Below are positions 25,546-34,514 of a stretch of DNA of 64,000 nucleotides, piece by piece. The translations under genes were made by a program, and so were the position numbers. Every line of letters begins with the position of its first letter. The stretch's first letter is position 1. Source of the stretch: Ruminococcus sp. YE282 (GTDB lineage Bacteria > Bacillota > Clostridia > Oscillospirales > Acutalibacteraceae); assembly GCA_900101355.1 (NCBI GenBank), contig FMUV01000008.1, positions 1 to 64,000 of the forward strand, in the 5' to 3' direction. A model generated the notes under the pieces. It searched no databases and was not told where the DNA came from. It saw only the letters and a program-made list of their open reading frames with translations.

Positions 25546-25578
25546 ATTATTCTCTCCGTTTTTGCCGGAGAGAATAAT
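25546..25578 (-). terminator. Hairpin between glmS and rfbA
   Basis: A thirteen-base perfect stem, ATTATTCTCTCCG with CGGAGAGAATAAT. It lies 53 bases after the glmS stop and 44 bases before rfbA. No good U-run follows, so it may only partly stop transcription or protect the upstream mRNA. Confidence 0.65.
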
Positions 25579-25630
25579 CGCCCAACCATTCCTAAATAAA
25601 TTTTATAAACAATAATATCACACCAAGATA

Positions 25631-27460
25631 TTATTCAACCGTTACAGACTTTGCAAGATTTCTTGGCTTATCCGGGTCGTTTCCTCTGTTAATGGCTGTA
25701 TAATAAGCCAAAATTTGTAACGGAACCACCGCGGTTATCGGCATAAGAAGCTCCTCGGAATGAGGAATTTCAATTACATAATCCGCTACTCCGTCCTTTA
25801 AGCCCCTTGCACATGCATCTGTGCAAACAAGGATAATCTTTGCCCCTCTTGATTTAACCTCAACAATATTGCTGATTGTCTTTGGAATAACATCTGTCTG
25901 TGTTGCAACCGAAATAACGGGCATACCGTCCTCAATAAGGGAAATTGTGCCGTGCTTCAACTCACCTGCCGCATAACTTTCCGAATGGATATACGAAACT
26001 TCTTTTAATTTTAATGAGCCTTCCATTGAAAGTGCGTAGTCAAGACCTCTGCCTATATAAAGCAGGCTGTCTGCCGTAACAAGCTTTGTTGCAATATACT
26101 TGCACTTTTCTTCGCAATTATCAATAACGTACTGAACTGCTTCGGGCATCTTGGTGAGAGCCGAAACAAGTCGTCTGCACTCCGCCTCGCTTACACAGTC
26201 CTTGGCAAGAGCCAATTCAAACGCAAACAGATACACAACCGAAAGCTGAGTGATGTATGCCTTTGTTGAAGCAACAGCAATTTCGGGTCCTGCAAGAGTA
26301 TATATGAGCATATCTGCTTCACGTGCAATGGAGCTGCCCTTTGCATTAACAATCGCAAGTGTTGTGGCACCCTTTTGCTTTGCAAGGCGCATAGCGGCAA
26401 GGCTGTCGGCGGTTTCACCCGACTGTGAAATTATTATTACAAGGTCGCCCTCCGAAACAATCGGATTTCTGTAACGATATTCGGAAGCAATATCAACCGT
26501 TACAGGTATACGAGCCAAGTCCTCAATTACATATTTGCCAACCATTCCTGTGTGCATTGCCGTTCCGCAGGCAACAATTGTGATATTCTTAAATTCTCTG
26601 AGCTTTTCAAGCGTGATTCCGCACTCCTCAAGACAAGGCAATCCGTTGCGGATACGCGGCATAATTGTTGTTTTTATAGCAGTCGGCTGCTCGTTGATTT
26701 CTTTAATCATAAAGTGGGGATAACCGCCCTTTTCGGCAGCTTCCATATCCCAATCGGCAGTTTTGAGCTCTTTTTCAATTGGCTGTAAGTGCTCGTCAAC
26801 AAAACTTACGCCGTCGCTCGAAAGAGTTGCAATTTCGTCGTGGTCAAGCAGATAATAATCCCTTGTATATTGCAAAATTGCCGGAACGTCAGAAGCTATA
26901 AAGCTTTCTCCGTCAGCTACGCCTACGATAAGCGGACTTTCTCTGCGCACAGCAAAAACTTTATCAGGAAAATCCTTGAACATAATTCCAAGCGCAAACG
27001 AACCCTTAAGCTCGGCAAGAACGCTGTCAATAGTTTCAAGTGGGTTTCCGTTGTATTTATAATCAAGAAGCTGAGCCACAACCTCAGTATCTGTTTCGCT
27101 TAGAAATGTTCTTCCCTGAGCAACAAGAAACTCCTTAAGCTCTATGTAATTCTCAATAATACCATTGTGAACAATGGTTACTCTTGCACCGCTGTGCGGA
27201 TGAGAATTAACATCCGACGGCTCGCCGTGTGTAGCCCATCTTGTATGACCTATACCGACGTGACCTTCGGGTTTACCGACCTTTTTCAGCTTATCTTCAA
27301 GGTCTTTAAGCCTTCCCTGCGTCTTAACGGTTTTAATTTCATTGTTTTCAAAAACAGCTATTCCGGCTGAATCATAGCCTCTGTATTCAAGCTTTGTAAG
27401 TGCGCTTACAAGTACATCGCTGCAATCTCTTGGACCTACATATCCAACTATACCACACAT
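25631..27460 (-). CDS. glmS: Glutamine--fructose-6-phosphate aminotransferase
   Basis: 609 residues, full length. MCGIVGYVGPRD carries the N-terminal glutaminase Cys2; GIGHTRWATHGEP follows; two SIS sugar-isomerase domains carry ISQSGETADSLAA and STKAYITQL; the C-terminus ends in KSVTVE. It makes glucosamine-6-phosphate for UDP-GlcNAc, supplying wall and capsule. Only 29 bases separate it from the upstream gene, leaving no room for a glmS ribozyme. Confidence 0.96.
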   Translation of the reverse strand: MCGIVGYVGPRDCSDVLVSALTKLEYRGYDSAGIAVFENNEIKTVKTQGRLKDLEDKLKKVGKPEGHVGIGHTRWATHGEPSDVNSHPHSGARVTIVHNGIIENYIELKEFLVAQGRTFLSETDTEVVAQLLDYKYNGNPLETIDSVLAELKGSFALGIMFKDFPDKVFAVRRESPLIVGVADGESFIASDVPAILQYTRDYYLLDHDEIATLSSDGVSFVDEHLQPIEKELKTADWDMEAAEKGGYPHFMIKEINEQPTAIKTTIMPRIRNGLPCLEECGITLEKLREFKNITIVACGTAMHTGMVGKYVIEDLARIPVTVDIASEYRYRNPIVSEGDLVIIISQSGETADSLAAMRLAKQKGATTLAIVNAKGSSIAREADMLIYTLAGPEIAVASTKAYITQLSVVYLFAFELALAKDCVSEAECRRLVSALTKMPEAVQYVIDNCEEKCKYIATKLVTADSLLYIGRGLDYALSMEGSLKLKEVSYIHSESYAAGELKHGTISLIEDGMPVISVATQTDVIPKTISNIVEVKSRGAKIILVCTDACARGLKDGVADYVIEIPHSEELLMPITAVVPLQILAYYTAINRGNDPDKPRNLAKSVTVE

Positions 27461-27489
27461 AATTTTGCTCCTTTTCAGTTCAAATACGC

Positions 27490-29358
27490 CTAATTAGTTT
27501 TATGATTGAAAGTCGGTACCAAATCACTCAACAGTTCAACGGTTCTTTCGCTGTCATTAGCCTGTGAAGCCTCGCGTAGTGCTCCGAGCTTATTAAGCAT
27601 TTCATCAGAATTTATGTTAATTTGGTTACCAATATATATTTTATTGTTTGCGGTTGATTTTAGACCTTCTTCGTCCATAAGAAGTTCCTCAAAAAGTTTT
27701 TCCCCGGGACGAAGTCCTGTAAACACAATCGGAACATCCTTGTACGGAACCTTGCCGTACATTCTGATAAGATTTTCGGCAAGAGTTGTGATTTTTACAG
27801 GTGCCCCCATATCAAGCACAAAAATCTCGCCGCCCTTTGCCATTGCTCCCGCCTCAAGCACAAGAGACACTGCCTCGGGAATAGTCATAAAATATCTTAT
27901 TATATCCGGGTGAGTAACAGTTACGGGAGAACCGCTCTCAATTTGTCTTCTAAACAACGGAATAACCGAACCGTTTGAGCCAAGCACGTTGCCAAAACGT
28001 GTTGTAACAAATTCGGTATGGGTGCTTGTCTGGGCTTTATACTGAATAATCATCTCACAAGCCCTCTTTGTGGCTCCCATAACATTTGTCGGGTTAACAG
28101 CCTTGTCCGTGGAAATCATAACGAACTTGTCAACCTTATAAAATTCAGCAAGAGTCGCAACATTAAATGTTCCGAAAATGTTGTTTTTTACAGCTTCTTC
28201 GGGAACTGTTTCCATAAGCGGAACGTGCTTATGCGCCGCAGCGTGAAACACTATTTGCGGACGATATTTCTTGAATATAGCATCCATTTTATCATAGTCT
28301 CTAACAGATGAAATCAACGTTACAAGATTGAGCTTTGAGCCGTATTCAAGCACAAGCTCCTGCTGTATATCATACGCATTGTTTTCGTATATATCTACTA
28401 TGACTATCTGTTTAGGTTCGTATTTTGCAATCTGTCTTACAAGTTCGCTGCCGATAGAACCGCCGCCGCCCGTTACCATACAGACTTTGCCGGTTACAAA
28501 TTTGCGAATACCCTCTTTATCAAACTCAATCGGCTTTCTTCCGAGCAGGTCTTCAATTTTTATTTCCTTAGCCTGAGTAATAAGTTTTGTATTTTTATCA
28601 TCAAAAAGCAACTCGCTGAGATAAGGTATTACCTTAATTTTACATTCTGTTGCCGAACAATAGTCAAGTATTTTACGCTTTGCTTCACCTTCGCAAGACG
28701 GCAAAGCAACAATAATATTATCAACTTGATAATCTGCACATATTTTCGGAATCTCCGGGCAGGTTCCTACGACCTCTACCCCATTTATCTTATTGCGAAG
28801 TTTTGTTAAATCATCGTCAACCAAACAGACCGGCAATATATTGCCGATTGGATTATTCGGGTCATGTTCGGCATTCTGAATTTCCGTAAGAATCATTCTT
28901 CCCGCTCTGCCGGCACCGACAATAAGGGTTCGCTCATATTTTTCGGTTCTTCCTGCCTCGGTAAGGTCCAAAAAAGCTCTCTTAAATATAAAGCGAAATG
29001 CAAGGACGCCAAATGTTGCAAACAGAAAATATAAAAAATCAAAAATTCTTCTCGGGGCATTTCCGGAAGCATATAACAATAAATACGCTATTGCAAAGCC
29101 AATAAGCATTGCAATACCGCAAGTCACATAGTCCTTTATGTTAAAGTATCGCCAAAACCTTGAATAAGAACCACAAATAAACATGGCCAGAATACAGGTT
29201 ATAAGATTAACCGTAATATACAGCAACAAACCTCTGCTTGCTTCTGAGCCGATTACTCCGATAAGTGAAAGGATATAATTAAGTACAATACCACTGACTA
29301 CTATAATAAAAATATCCGCAAGGGCAAGAACAATCTTGCGATAATTAAATTTTCTCAT
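27490..29358 (-). CDS. CapD/PglF-type membrane nucleotide-sugar 4,6-dehydratase
   Basis: 622 residues. Four N-terminal membrane helices (about 10-115) precede a Rossmann CoA-binding-like domain (about 140-260) and a catalytic SDR domain with MVTGGGGSIGSELVRQI, HAAAHKHVPLME and STDKAVNPTNVMGATK. Relatives convert UDP-GlcNAc to a 4-keto-6-deoxy sugar for capsule, S-layer or flagellar glycans. A DegT-type aminotransferase able to use such a product lies at 61130, but not in this operon. Confidence 0.92.
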   Translation of the reverse strand: MRKFNYRKIVLALADIFIIVVSGIVLNYILSLIGVIGSEASRGLLLYITVNLITCILAMFICGSYSRFWRYFNIKDYVTCGIAMLIGFAIAYLLLYASGNAPRRIFDFLYFLFATFGVLAFRFIFKRAFLDLTEAGRTEKYERTLIVGAGRAGRMILTEIQNAEHDPNNPIGNILPVCLVDDDLTKLRNKINGVEVVGTCPEIPKICADYQVDNIIVALPSCEGEAKRKILDYCSATECKIKVIPYLSELLFDDKNTKLITQAKEIKIEDLLGRKPIEFDKEGIRKFVTGKVCMVTGGGGSIGSELVRQIAKYEPKQIVIVDIYENNAYDIQQELVLEYGSKLNLVTLISSVRDYDKMDAIFKKYRPQIVFHAAAHKHVPLMETVPEEAVKNNIFGTFNVATLAEFYKVDKFVMISTDKAVNPTNVMGATKRACEMIIQYKAQTSTHTEFVTTRFGNVLGSNGSVIPLFRRQIESGSPVTVTHPDIIRYFMTIPEAVSLVLEAGAMAKGGEIFVLDMGAPVKITTLAENLIRMYGKVPYKDVPIVFTGLRPGEKLFEELLMDEEGLKSTANNKIYIGNQININSDEMLNKLGALREASQANDSERTVELLSDLVPTFNHKTN

Positions 29359-29724
29359 TATCCTTTTCTCTTTTCATTTTCTAAGCTAAAAAATAAAATA
29401 CAGTCTCTAAAAAATATACGTATACATTCTAATGTAATTATATCTTATTTACGGTTATATGTCAAACAAGAGTATCTCTGCAATTTATCTGTATTATATA
29501 AAAATCACATACAATCCGCATATTAGTCGATATTTATTTTTGCTGTGCTAAAAAATCACTAAATCATCTATCCATGTATTAATACTTTGAACCTAAATGT
29601 TTGCCTATAAAAGCAACTAAACAATTTTAACAAAAGCAACTCAGCACTTTGTAAAATTGTTTATATTACTAAAAAGCCCAATACAGACAGTTTTGCAATA
29701 CTGCAAAATAGCAATATATAACTA
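29359..29724. other. Intergenic region upstream of the CapD-like gene
   Basis: 366 AT-rich bases with no coding frame. The right part carries the hairpin at 29619-29662. The left part should contain the promoter of the CapD-glmS genes, but no clean consensus was found. Confidence 0.5.
29619..29662 (-). terminator. AT-rich hairpin after the OafA-like acyltransferase gene
   Basis: Two stem blocks, AAACAATTTT/AAAATTGTTT and ACAAA/TTTGT with a one-base bulge, close a 13-base loop. It starts 63 bases after the 29725 gene. It probably ends the upper polysaccharide transcript. Confidence 0.6.
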
Positions 29725-30810
29725 TCAGATATTGTTTTTATTGGATTTTAACATTTTCTGTTTTATAAAATTCATAATAGGCGTGCAGACTTTATTTATC
29801 AAAACGGCAAGCGGCACCGAAACCGCAATCAGCACTACATACCCAAGGAAATTATTGTTAATACCGAAATACGAAATCATTTTAATAGGTACTTGATGCA
29901 CCAAGTAAAGTTCAAGCGAAATGGTACCCAAATATTTCAAAACCTTGGAAGAGCCGTTTGTAACTGCGCAAAGGCAAATAAAGAACTGGGTGAATCCAAA
30001 AATATGTAAAATTTCAAACCACAGTCCTCCGCGCAAATAATACGGAGCATATGAAACAAAAACGAACAAAAATGAAGCAATTAACGTCAGCCACTTTTTC
30101 TTTCTTAAAATTGCAAACAATTTATCCTTATGCATTGCAATTGACATACCAAGCGGGAACATATAACAGCTTTCAAACCAATAGTTTTCAACTTTTGCAA
30201 ATATGCAAATTGCCATATATACAAAACATGAGCAATAAAGAGCAATAACAAGTTTTCTGTTATCCTTAAACAATAACGCAAATACAAAGAAAAGAATATA
30301 AAGACCGAGCTGAACTTTCAAATACCAATTAATAGTATTTGGTAATGATAAAATCAAAGCACCCAAAATGTTTTGCCCTGTAATTTGTTCGCCCATCAAA
30401 ACATCTGCGATGCAGACAAGTATAAAAGTTATAAAAAACGGAATATACAAACGAATTAACCTGTTAGGTATATAATTTTTTAAATAATTCGGTTTGTTCA
30501 ACTTGGATATCATAATTGCATATCCGGATAACAAGAGAAAAATCGCAACTCCCAAAAATCCGACATTGGAAATTTGGGAAATAACTCCGCCTAATTTAGC
30601 CGAACCCAGTTCGGTATAATAATGAGCATACATTATTAGGACAATTGCAATTCCTCTAAGCCAGTTTGTTTGATCCTTTGAAAAAAAGTTGTTGCTGCTA
30701 TTAACAGTAGAACAATTTTTTCGTACCCCTAGAACAGAAAAAACCAGAAGTATCAGCAACGAAGCCCCAATAATAAGGTATGCATTCGTAAAAGCACCCG
30801 CTAAACTCAT
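29725..30810 (-). CDS. Acyltransferase family 3 (OafA-like) membrane protein
   Basis: 361 residues with about ten membrane helices. WLRGIAIVLIMYAHYYTELG carries the family's early His motif; LLSGYAIM and LELYLVHQVP are also typical. These proteins O-acylate surface sugars. ATG 30810 follows GGTGG; GTG 30822 has no ribosome site. It closes the long capsule run. Confidence 0.88.
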   Translation of the reverse strand: MSLAGAFTNAYLIIGASLLILLVFSVLGVRKNCSTVNSSNNFFSKDQTNWLRGIAIVLIMYAHYYTELGSAKLGGVISQISNVGFLGVAIFLLLSGYAIMISKLNKPNYLKNYIPNRLIRLYIPFFITFILVCIADVLMGEQITGQNILGALILSLPNTINWYLKVQLGLYILFFVFALLFKDNRKLVIALYCSCFVYMAICIFAKVENYWFESCYMFPLGMSIAMHKDKLFAILRKKKWLTLIASFLFVFVSYAPYYLRGGLWFEILHIFGFTQFFICLCAVTNGSSKVLKYLGTISLELYLVHQVPIKMISYFGINNNFLGYVVLIAVSVPLAVLINKVCTPIMNFIKQKMLKSNKNNI

Positions 30811-30828
30811 ATCAAATTCCACCCAAAA

Positions 30829-31320
30829 TCAATTTGATTCACTCTTAATATACTCGATAAAATCTCTGACTGCGCCATTGCCTCCGTCTTTTGAAGAAAC
30901 AAAACTGCAAATTTTCTTTACTTCATCAACAGCGTCGGCAGGGCAAGCCCTTACCCCACAAATCATCATAGGTGGGATATCAAGAATATCATCACCCATA
31001 TACGCAGCCTCGGAATATATTCCGCTGCCGTCAGGCTTGCAGCCGTATTCTGTCATAACCTCAATCATTTTTCCTGTCTTATCCCTTATTCCCTGATAAC
31101 AGCGAGTAATATTGAGTTCTTCACATCTGTTCTGAAGTATCTTTGAACTTCTTGCAGTGATTATTACTGGAATAATTTCAAGAGTAGGCAGAATATCTTT
31201 TATGCCGCAGCCATCTTTAATATCAAATGCCTTAAAAAGTTCGCCACTGTCCGACATATATATCTTACCGTCCGTCAGCGTGCCGTCCACATCAAGGAAC
31301 AGGAATTTCACTTTATTCAT
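30829..31320 (-). CDS. KdsC-like HAD phosphatase
   Basis: 163 residues, a capless C0-type HAD. It has FLFLDVDGTLTDGKIYMSD (nucleophile Asp), VIITARSSKI (Thr motif) and AYMGDDILDIPPM (metal Asp pair). Relatives remove the phosphate from Kdo-8-P or nonulosonate-9-P. The start overlaps the aldolase stop by eight bases, so it is translated with it. Here it should act on the product of the 31313 aldolase before KdsB activates it. That order is inference. Confidence 0.88.
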   Translation of the reverse strand: MNKVKFLFLDVDGTLTDGKIYMSDSGELFKAFDIKDGCGIKDILPTLEIIPVIITARSSKILQNRCEELNITRCYQGIRDKTGKMIEVMTEYGCKPDGSGIYSEAAYMGDDILDIPPMMICGVRACPADAVDEVKKICSFVSSKDGGNGAVRDFIEYIKSESN

Positions 31321-32938
31321 TGTTATCACCTATTATATCGGCAAACCTTGAATCGGTAATGAACTTTATTTTGCAGTTGCTCTTTCTCAGTTCAATGTAG
31401 TCTGTCAGCATCTCACGGATTTCTTTATTAAGCAGAATACTTTTTTCTGTGTCCCTTACATTGGAAAGTTCAAGCTCTTCAACAGCATAGTTAGGCTTTG
31501 CAATATCATAACCGTCAAAACCGGCAATTGCAATACTGTTGACATCAAGCTTGTCCAAAAGTCTCAACAAGAGTATTGTTGAGTTGTCAAGGCACTCCCA
31601 ACCGCACTTTACCAAGTCCACAAATGAAACAACAAGTTCGTTCGGCTCCGGTTTATTTGTTATATTAGATGTAATAATCTTTTTAACGCTGTCAAATTTC
31701 CTGTCGCTCTTCCAATACTGATAACGCTTAACATTGCTAAAGTACATATAATCTGAGGCTACCGCATCATACATAAAGTTCACAGTAATGACAATTGCAT
31801 TATTCTTATTTTTATACTCAATTATTCTGTCAACCTCGGCAGTTGCGGTTTTGCCCGGGGCAATAACCAATATATTTCTGTTGCCAAGTTCACTTTTTAA
31901 CCTTGCAACAACCTCAGAATCATCTATATCGGAATTTATATAATTCATATATGTACTGTCAAGCAAGTCATAATTATACCTTTTTCTTGGCTGCGCACCG
32001 ATTTTATTGAGAATATATCTTATATCCTTATATCTGATGCTGCTTTTGTTCTTAAGGTATGCAATATTATTAACATGAGCACTGTAAGTACCGGCAATGA
32101 AATAGTTTGTATCATAACCCCATGCACACTTTGAACGGATATTGTCCATATATCCGTCAATCACGTCAAGAATTGCGTCCATATCATAGTTATAATTATA
32201 TTTTGTAACCATATACTGCGCTATAAGCTCAAGCGGAGTGTTTCCGGCACCCCTGCCCATTCCCGAAAGCGTTGCGTCAACAACTACTTTGCGCTTTCCA
32301 AAAGACATTCTGACAAATTCCTGCGACAGTGCGCTTGACATCTGCATATTGTTGTGAGAATGGAAGCCGATTTTACACGAGCCTATTAAATTATGGTCTA
32401 TAAGGCTGAATACACGCTGCAAATCATCAATGTACATAGAACCAAAGGTATCTACAATTGACAGGCAATACGGCTCCAATGTGTTTATCATATTTATAAA
32501 CTCAATTAATTCACTGTCCGAGTAACCCAAAATATCAACAGGCTGTACAAACAGCTTATAACCTTTTGCCTTTATCGACTTACAAAAGTCAATTACGTCA
32601 TACCTTTCTTTTTTGAAAAAGCAAGCTCTGACTGCGTCAAAAGATTTACCTGTATAGTCGTCCAAATTATCAATAGAATATCTGCTATAATCGGCGAGTA
32701 CGGTAAATAAAGTATCTTTTTTATCATTCGGAACATATTCTTCGGCGTCTTTTGAGTTTTTGTAAACGGTCTTGCCTTCTCCAAATCCTTCATTCTGCAA
32801 AAAACCTATTTCAATCAAATCAACACCGGAATCCATCAAGCCTGCTATTATGCCGTTTATTGCATTCCTTCCGAATTTTTTATCAATCAAATATGCTCCG
32901 TCACGAAGCGTGCAGTCAAGCAACATTGCATGATTCAT
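31313..32938 (-). CDS. HMGL-like aldolase fused to a C-terminal MptE/GT42-like Rossmann domain
   Basis: 541 residues. Residues 1-300 are a TIM-barrel aldolase: LLDCTLRDGAYLID, the metal-binding GFHSHNNMQM and GMGRGAGNTPLELI. Residues about 345-541 form a second domain starting NILVIAPGKTA and containing SIAIAGFDGYD, reminiscent of the DUF115/MptE-like fold of the nearby 33699 protein. Flanked by kdsB and kdsC-like genes, it is the best candidate to make the ulosonic-acid skeleton from pyruvate and an aldehyde. No PEP-dependent synthase is present. ATG 32938 follows GGGGG. Confidence 0.8.
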   Translation of the reverse strand: MNHAMLLDCTLRDGAYLIDKKFGRNAINGIIAGLMDSGVDLIEIGFLQNEGFGEGKTVYKNSKDAEEYVPNDKKDTLFTVLADYSRYSIDNLDDYTGKSFDAVRACFFKKERYDVIDFCKSIKAKGYKLFVQPVDILGYSDSELIEFINMINTLEPYCLSIVDTFGSMYIDDLQRVFSLIDHNLIGSCKIGFHSHNNMQMSSALSQEFVRMSFGKRKVVVDATLSGMGRGAGNTPLELIAQYMVTKYNYNYDMDAILDVIDGYMDNIRSKCAWGYDTNYFIAGTYSAHVNNIAYLKNKSSIRYKDIRYILNKIGAQPRKRYNYDLLDSTYMNYINSDIDDSEVVARLKSELGNRNILVIAPGKTATAEVDRIIEYKNKNNAIVITVNFMYDAVASDYMYFSNVKRYQYWKSDRKFDSVKKIITSNITNKPEPNELVVSFVDLVKCGWECLDNSTILLLRLLDKLDVNSIAIAGFDGYDIAKPNYAVEELELSNVRDTEKSILLNKEIREMLTDYIELRKSNCKIKFITDSRFADIIGDNNE

Positions 32939-32961
32939 AAATTAGCCCCCAACATTCCATA

Positions 32962-33699
32962 TTATTTTCTGCTTGCAATAACTTCTCTTACCTTTTCCAA
33001 ATCCTTAGGAGTGTCTACCGACAATGTGTGGCACTCAATTTCTTTTAGTTTAACGGTCTTGCCGTTTTCCAAAAATCTGTACAAGTCAAGCTCTTCTGCA
33101 AATTCAAGCTGGCTTCTTGGAGTATCAACATAAAACTGCAAAGCTTTTTTTGAAAAAGCAGCTACACCGACAATCTTTTTGTATTTAAACTGCATACTTC
33201 CCTTTGGAAACGGAATCGGACTTCTCGAAGCCCACATTGCGTCACCCTTTGCATTAACAACAGCTTTAATGTTTGTAGGGTCAACAACCTCAACAGGATT
33301 TTCAATGGTAGTGATAACATTGGAATAGAAATATTCCAATTCATCTCCCTCCTCAGGGAACGACCTTTCGATTACCTTAGGCTCAATAAGCGGCTCATCG
33401 CCGTTAATGCAAACATAAATATCTGCGTCTATTTTTGTAGATACTTCCCACACACGGTCGTTCGGAGTCTTGTGCCGGTTTGACGTCATAATAACATTCA
33501 TATCGTACTTTTTGCAAACGTCAACAATTCTCTCATCATCTGTGGCAACAACAACGTCGCTCAAGCCTTTAACCTTTTTGGCCTGCTGATACACATACCA
33601 AACCATAGGTTTGCCGCAAATATCCGAAAGAGGCTTTGCCGGAAATCTTGTTGAACCGTATCTGGACGGTATTACGCCTAAAATTTTTAAATCTTTCAT
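32962..33699 (-). CDS. kdsB: CMP-ulosonate (KdsB-like) cytidylyltransferase
   Basis: 245 residues, normal KdsB length. It begins ILGVIPSRYGSTRFPAKPL, then KPMVWYVYQQAKK, ATDDERI and INGDEPLI. KdsB activates Kdo with CTP for lipopolysaccharide, which a Gram-positive lacks, so the natural substrate here is probably another 2-keto-3-deoxy acid of the capsule. Its ATG shares one base with the stop of the 33699 gene (TAATG). Confidence 0.9.
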   Translation of the reverse strand: MKDLKILGVIPSRYGSTRFPAKPLSDICGKPMVWYVYQQAKKVKGLSDVVVATDDERIVDVCKKYDMNVIMTSNRHKTPNDRVWEVSTKIDADIYVCINGDEPLIEPKVIERSFPEEGDELEYFYSNVITTIENPVEVVDPTNIKAVVNAKGDAMWASRSPIPFPKGSMQFKYKKIVGVAAFSKKALQFYVDTPRSQLEFAEELDLYRFLENGKTVKLKEIECHTLSVDTPKDLEKVREVIASRK

Positions 33700-34487
33700 T
33701 ATTTTTGCTCCTCCTTGTTAAATAAGCTGTCAAAATCAACTCTTGGATAAACTTCAAGTTTTCCTCCGCGTGTTGCATTAAATACTTTGACGCCTTTTTT
33801 ATCACAAAATCTTTTTAAGTCAATATATGTTTGTGTGGCATAATCAATATTATATATGCCCTTTGTGTTTTCATCGGCATTTTTTTGGTTGCCAAAATGG
33901 TCTTTTACATTATTATCAACAATAAGATTACCGTTTTTATCTGTCATACGACTGAAATTATGGTCCACACCGATAAGATAGATGTTTTTAAATCCCATAT
34001 AAACAGCCATTTGAATAAAGAAACCTGTTACCGTACCGTTGAGTATAGAAAACTCCGCCATATCGTCTGAAGCCTTTTCGTCAGAGGTCGGAACTTTTGA
34101 ATTATAATAGGTAACAAAATTTAATTTTATATTCTTATACCAATTTAGCTGTATCGGAATAAATTTATACTTTATCGGAAATTCTTCTATTTTGTCTTTT
34201 ATGTCCTCACAAATAAATTCATCCTCGCACGCATAGTAAGTAGGACGCCAATCCGTTTTGCCAAACATATTATAAATTCTGTTTGCACCAAAAGTTATAA
34301 CGTTATTATTTTTCAGGATAGTCAAATCTTCCGCACGCAAGCTTGGTCCGTTACCGATAATGAAACAGCTTTCGCCGTTATGAATTCCCTTTAGGGCAGC
34401 AATTGCTTTGCCGTATTTGCTCTTGGCAAAATGCCCGGATAAATAGTTTTGGTGCCTTGCCTCTAAAGATTTTATAGGATGTATCAT
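33699..34487 (-). CDS. DUF115/MptE-like protein, possible GT42-type CMP-sugar transferase
   Basis: 262 residues. CFIIGNGPSLRAEDL at 38-52 and TGFFIQMAVYMGFKNIYLIG followed by VDHNF mirror the GNGPSL and SGxYxxxxAIALGYKEIYLxG motifs of Campylobacter Cst sialyltransferases (GT42). A later HFGNQKN resembles the catalytic-His region. The DUF115/MAF family includes flagellar nonulosonate transfer factors. Adjacent kdsB makes a CMP-sugar, so transfer of that sugar is a reasonable role. Family by eye; function inferred. Confidence 0.65.
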   Translation of the reverse strand: MIHPIKSLEARHQNYLSGHFAKSKYGKAIAALKGIHNGESCFIIGNGPSLRAEDLTILKNNNVITFGANRIYNMFGKTDWRPTYYACEDEFICEDIKDKIEEFPIKYKFIPIQLNWYKNIKLNFVTYYNSKVPTSDEKASDDMAEFSILNGTVTGFFIQMAVYMGFKNIYLIGVDHNFSRMTDKNGNLIVDNNVKDHFGNQKNADENTKGIYNIDYATQTYIDLKRFCDKKGVKVFNATRGGKLEVYPRVDFDSLFNKEEQK

Positions 34488-34514
34488 ATTGTCCCTTCTT
34501 GTCCAAATAAAATT

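Noticed and set aside
27461..27489. glmS ribozyme upstream of glmS
   Set aside because: Only 29 bases separate glmS from the preceding gene, far too short for the ribozyme, and no matching core was seen.
32962..33699. KdsB as evidence for a Gram-negative host with lipopolysaccharide
   Set aside because: SpoIIID, SpoVAC, sortase B and the absence of any lipid A or Kdo transferase genes argue for a spore-forming Gram-positive; capsule use is more likely.
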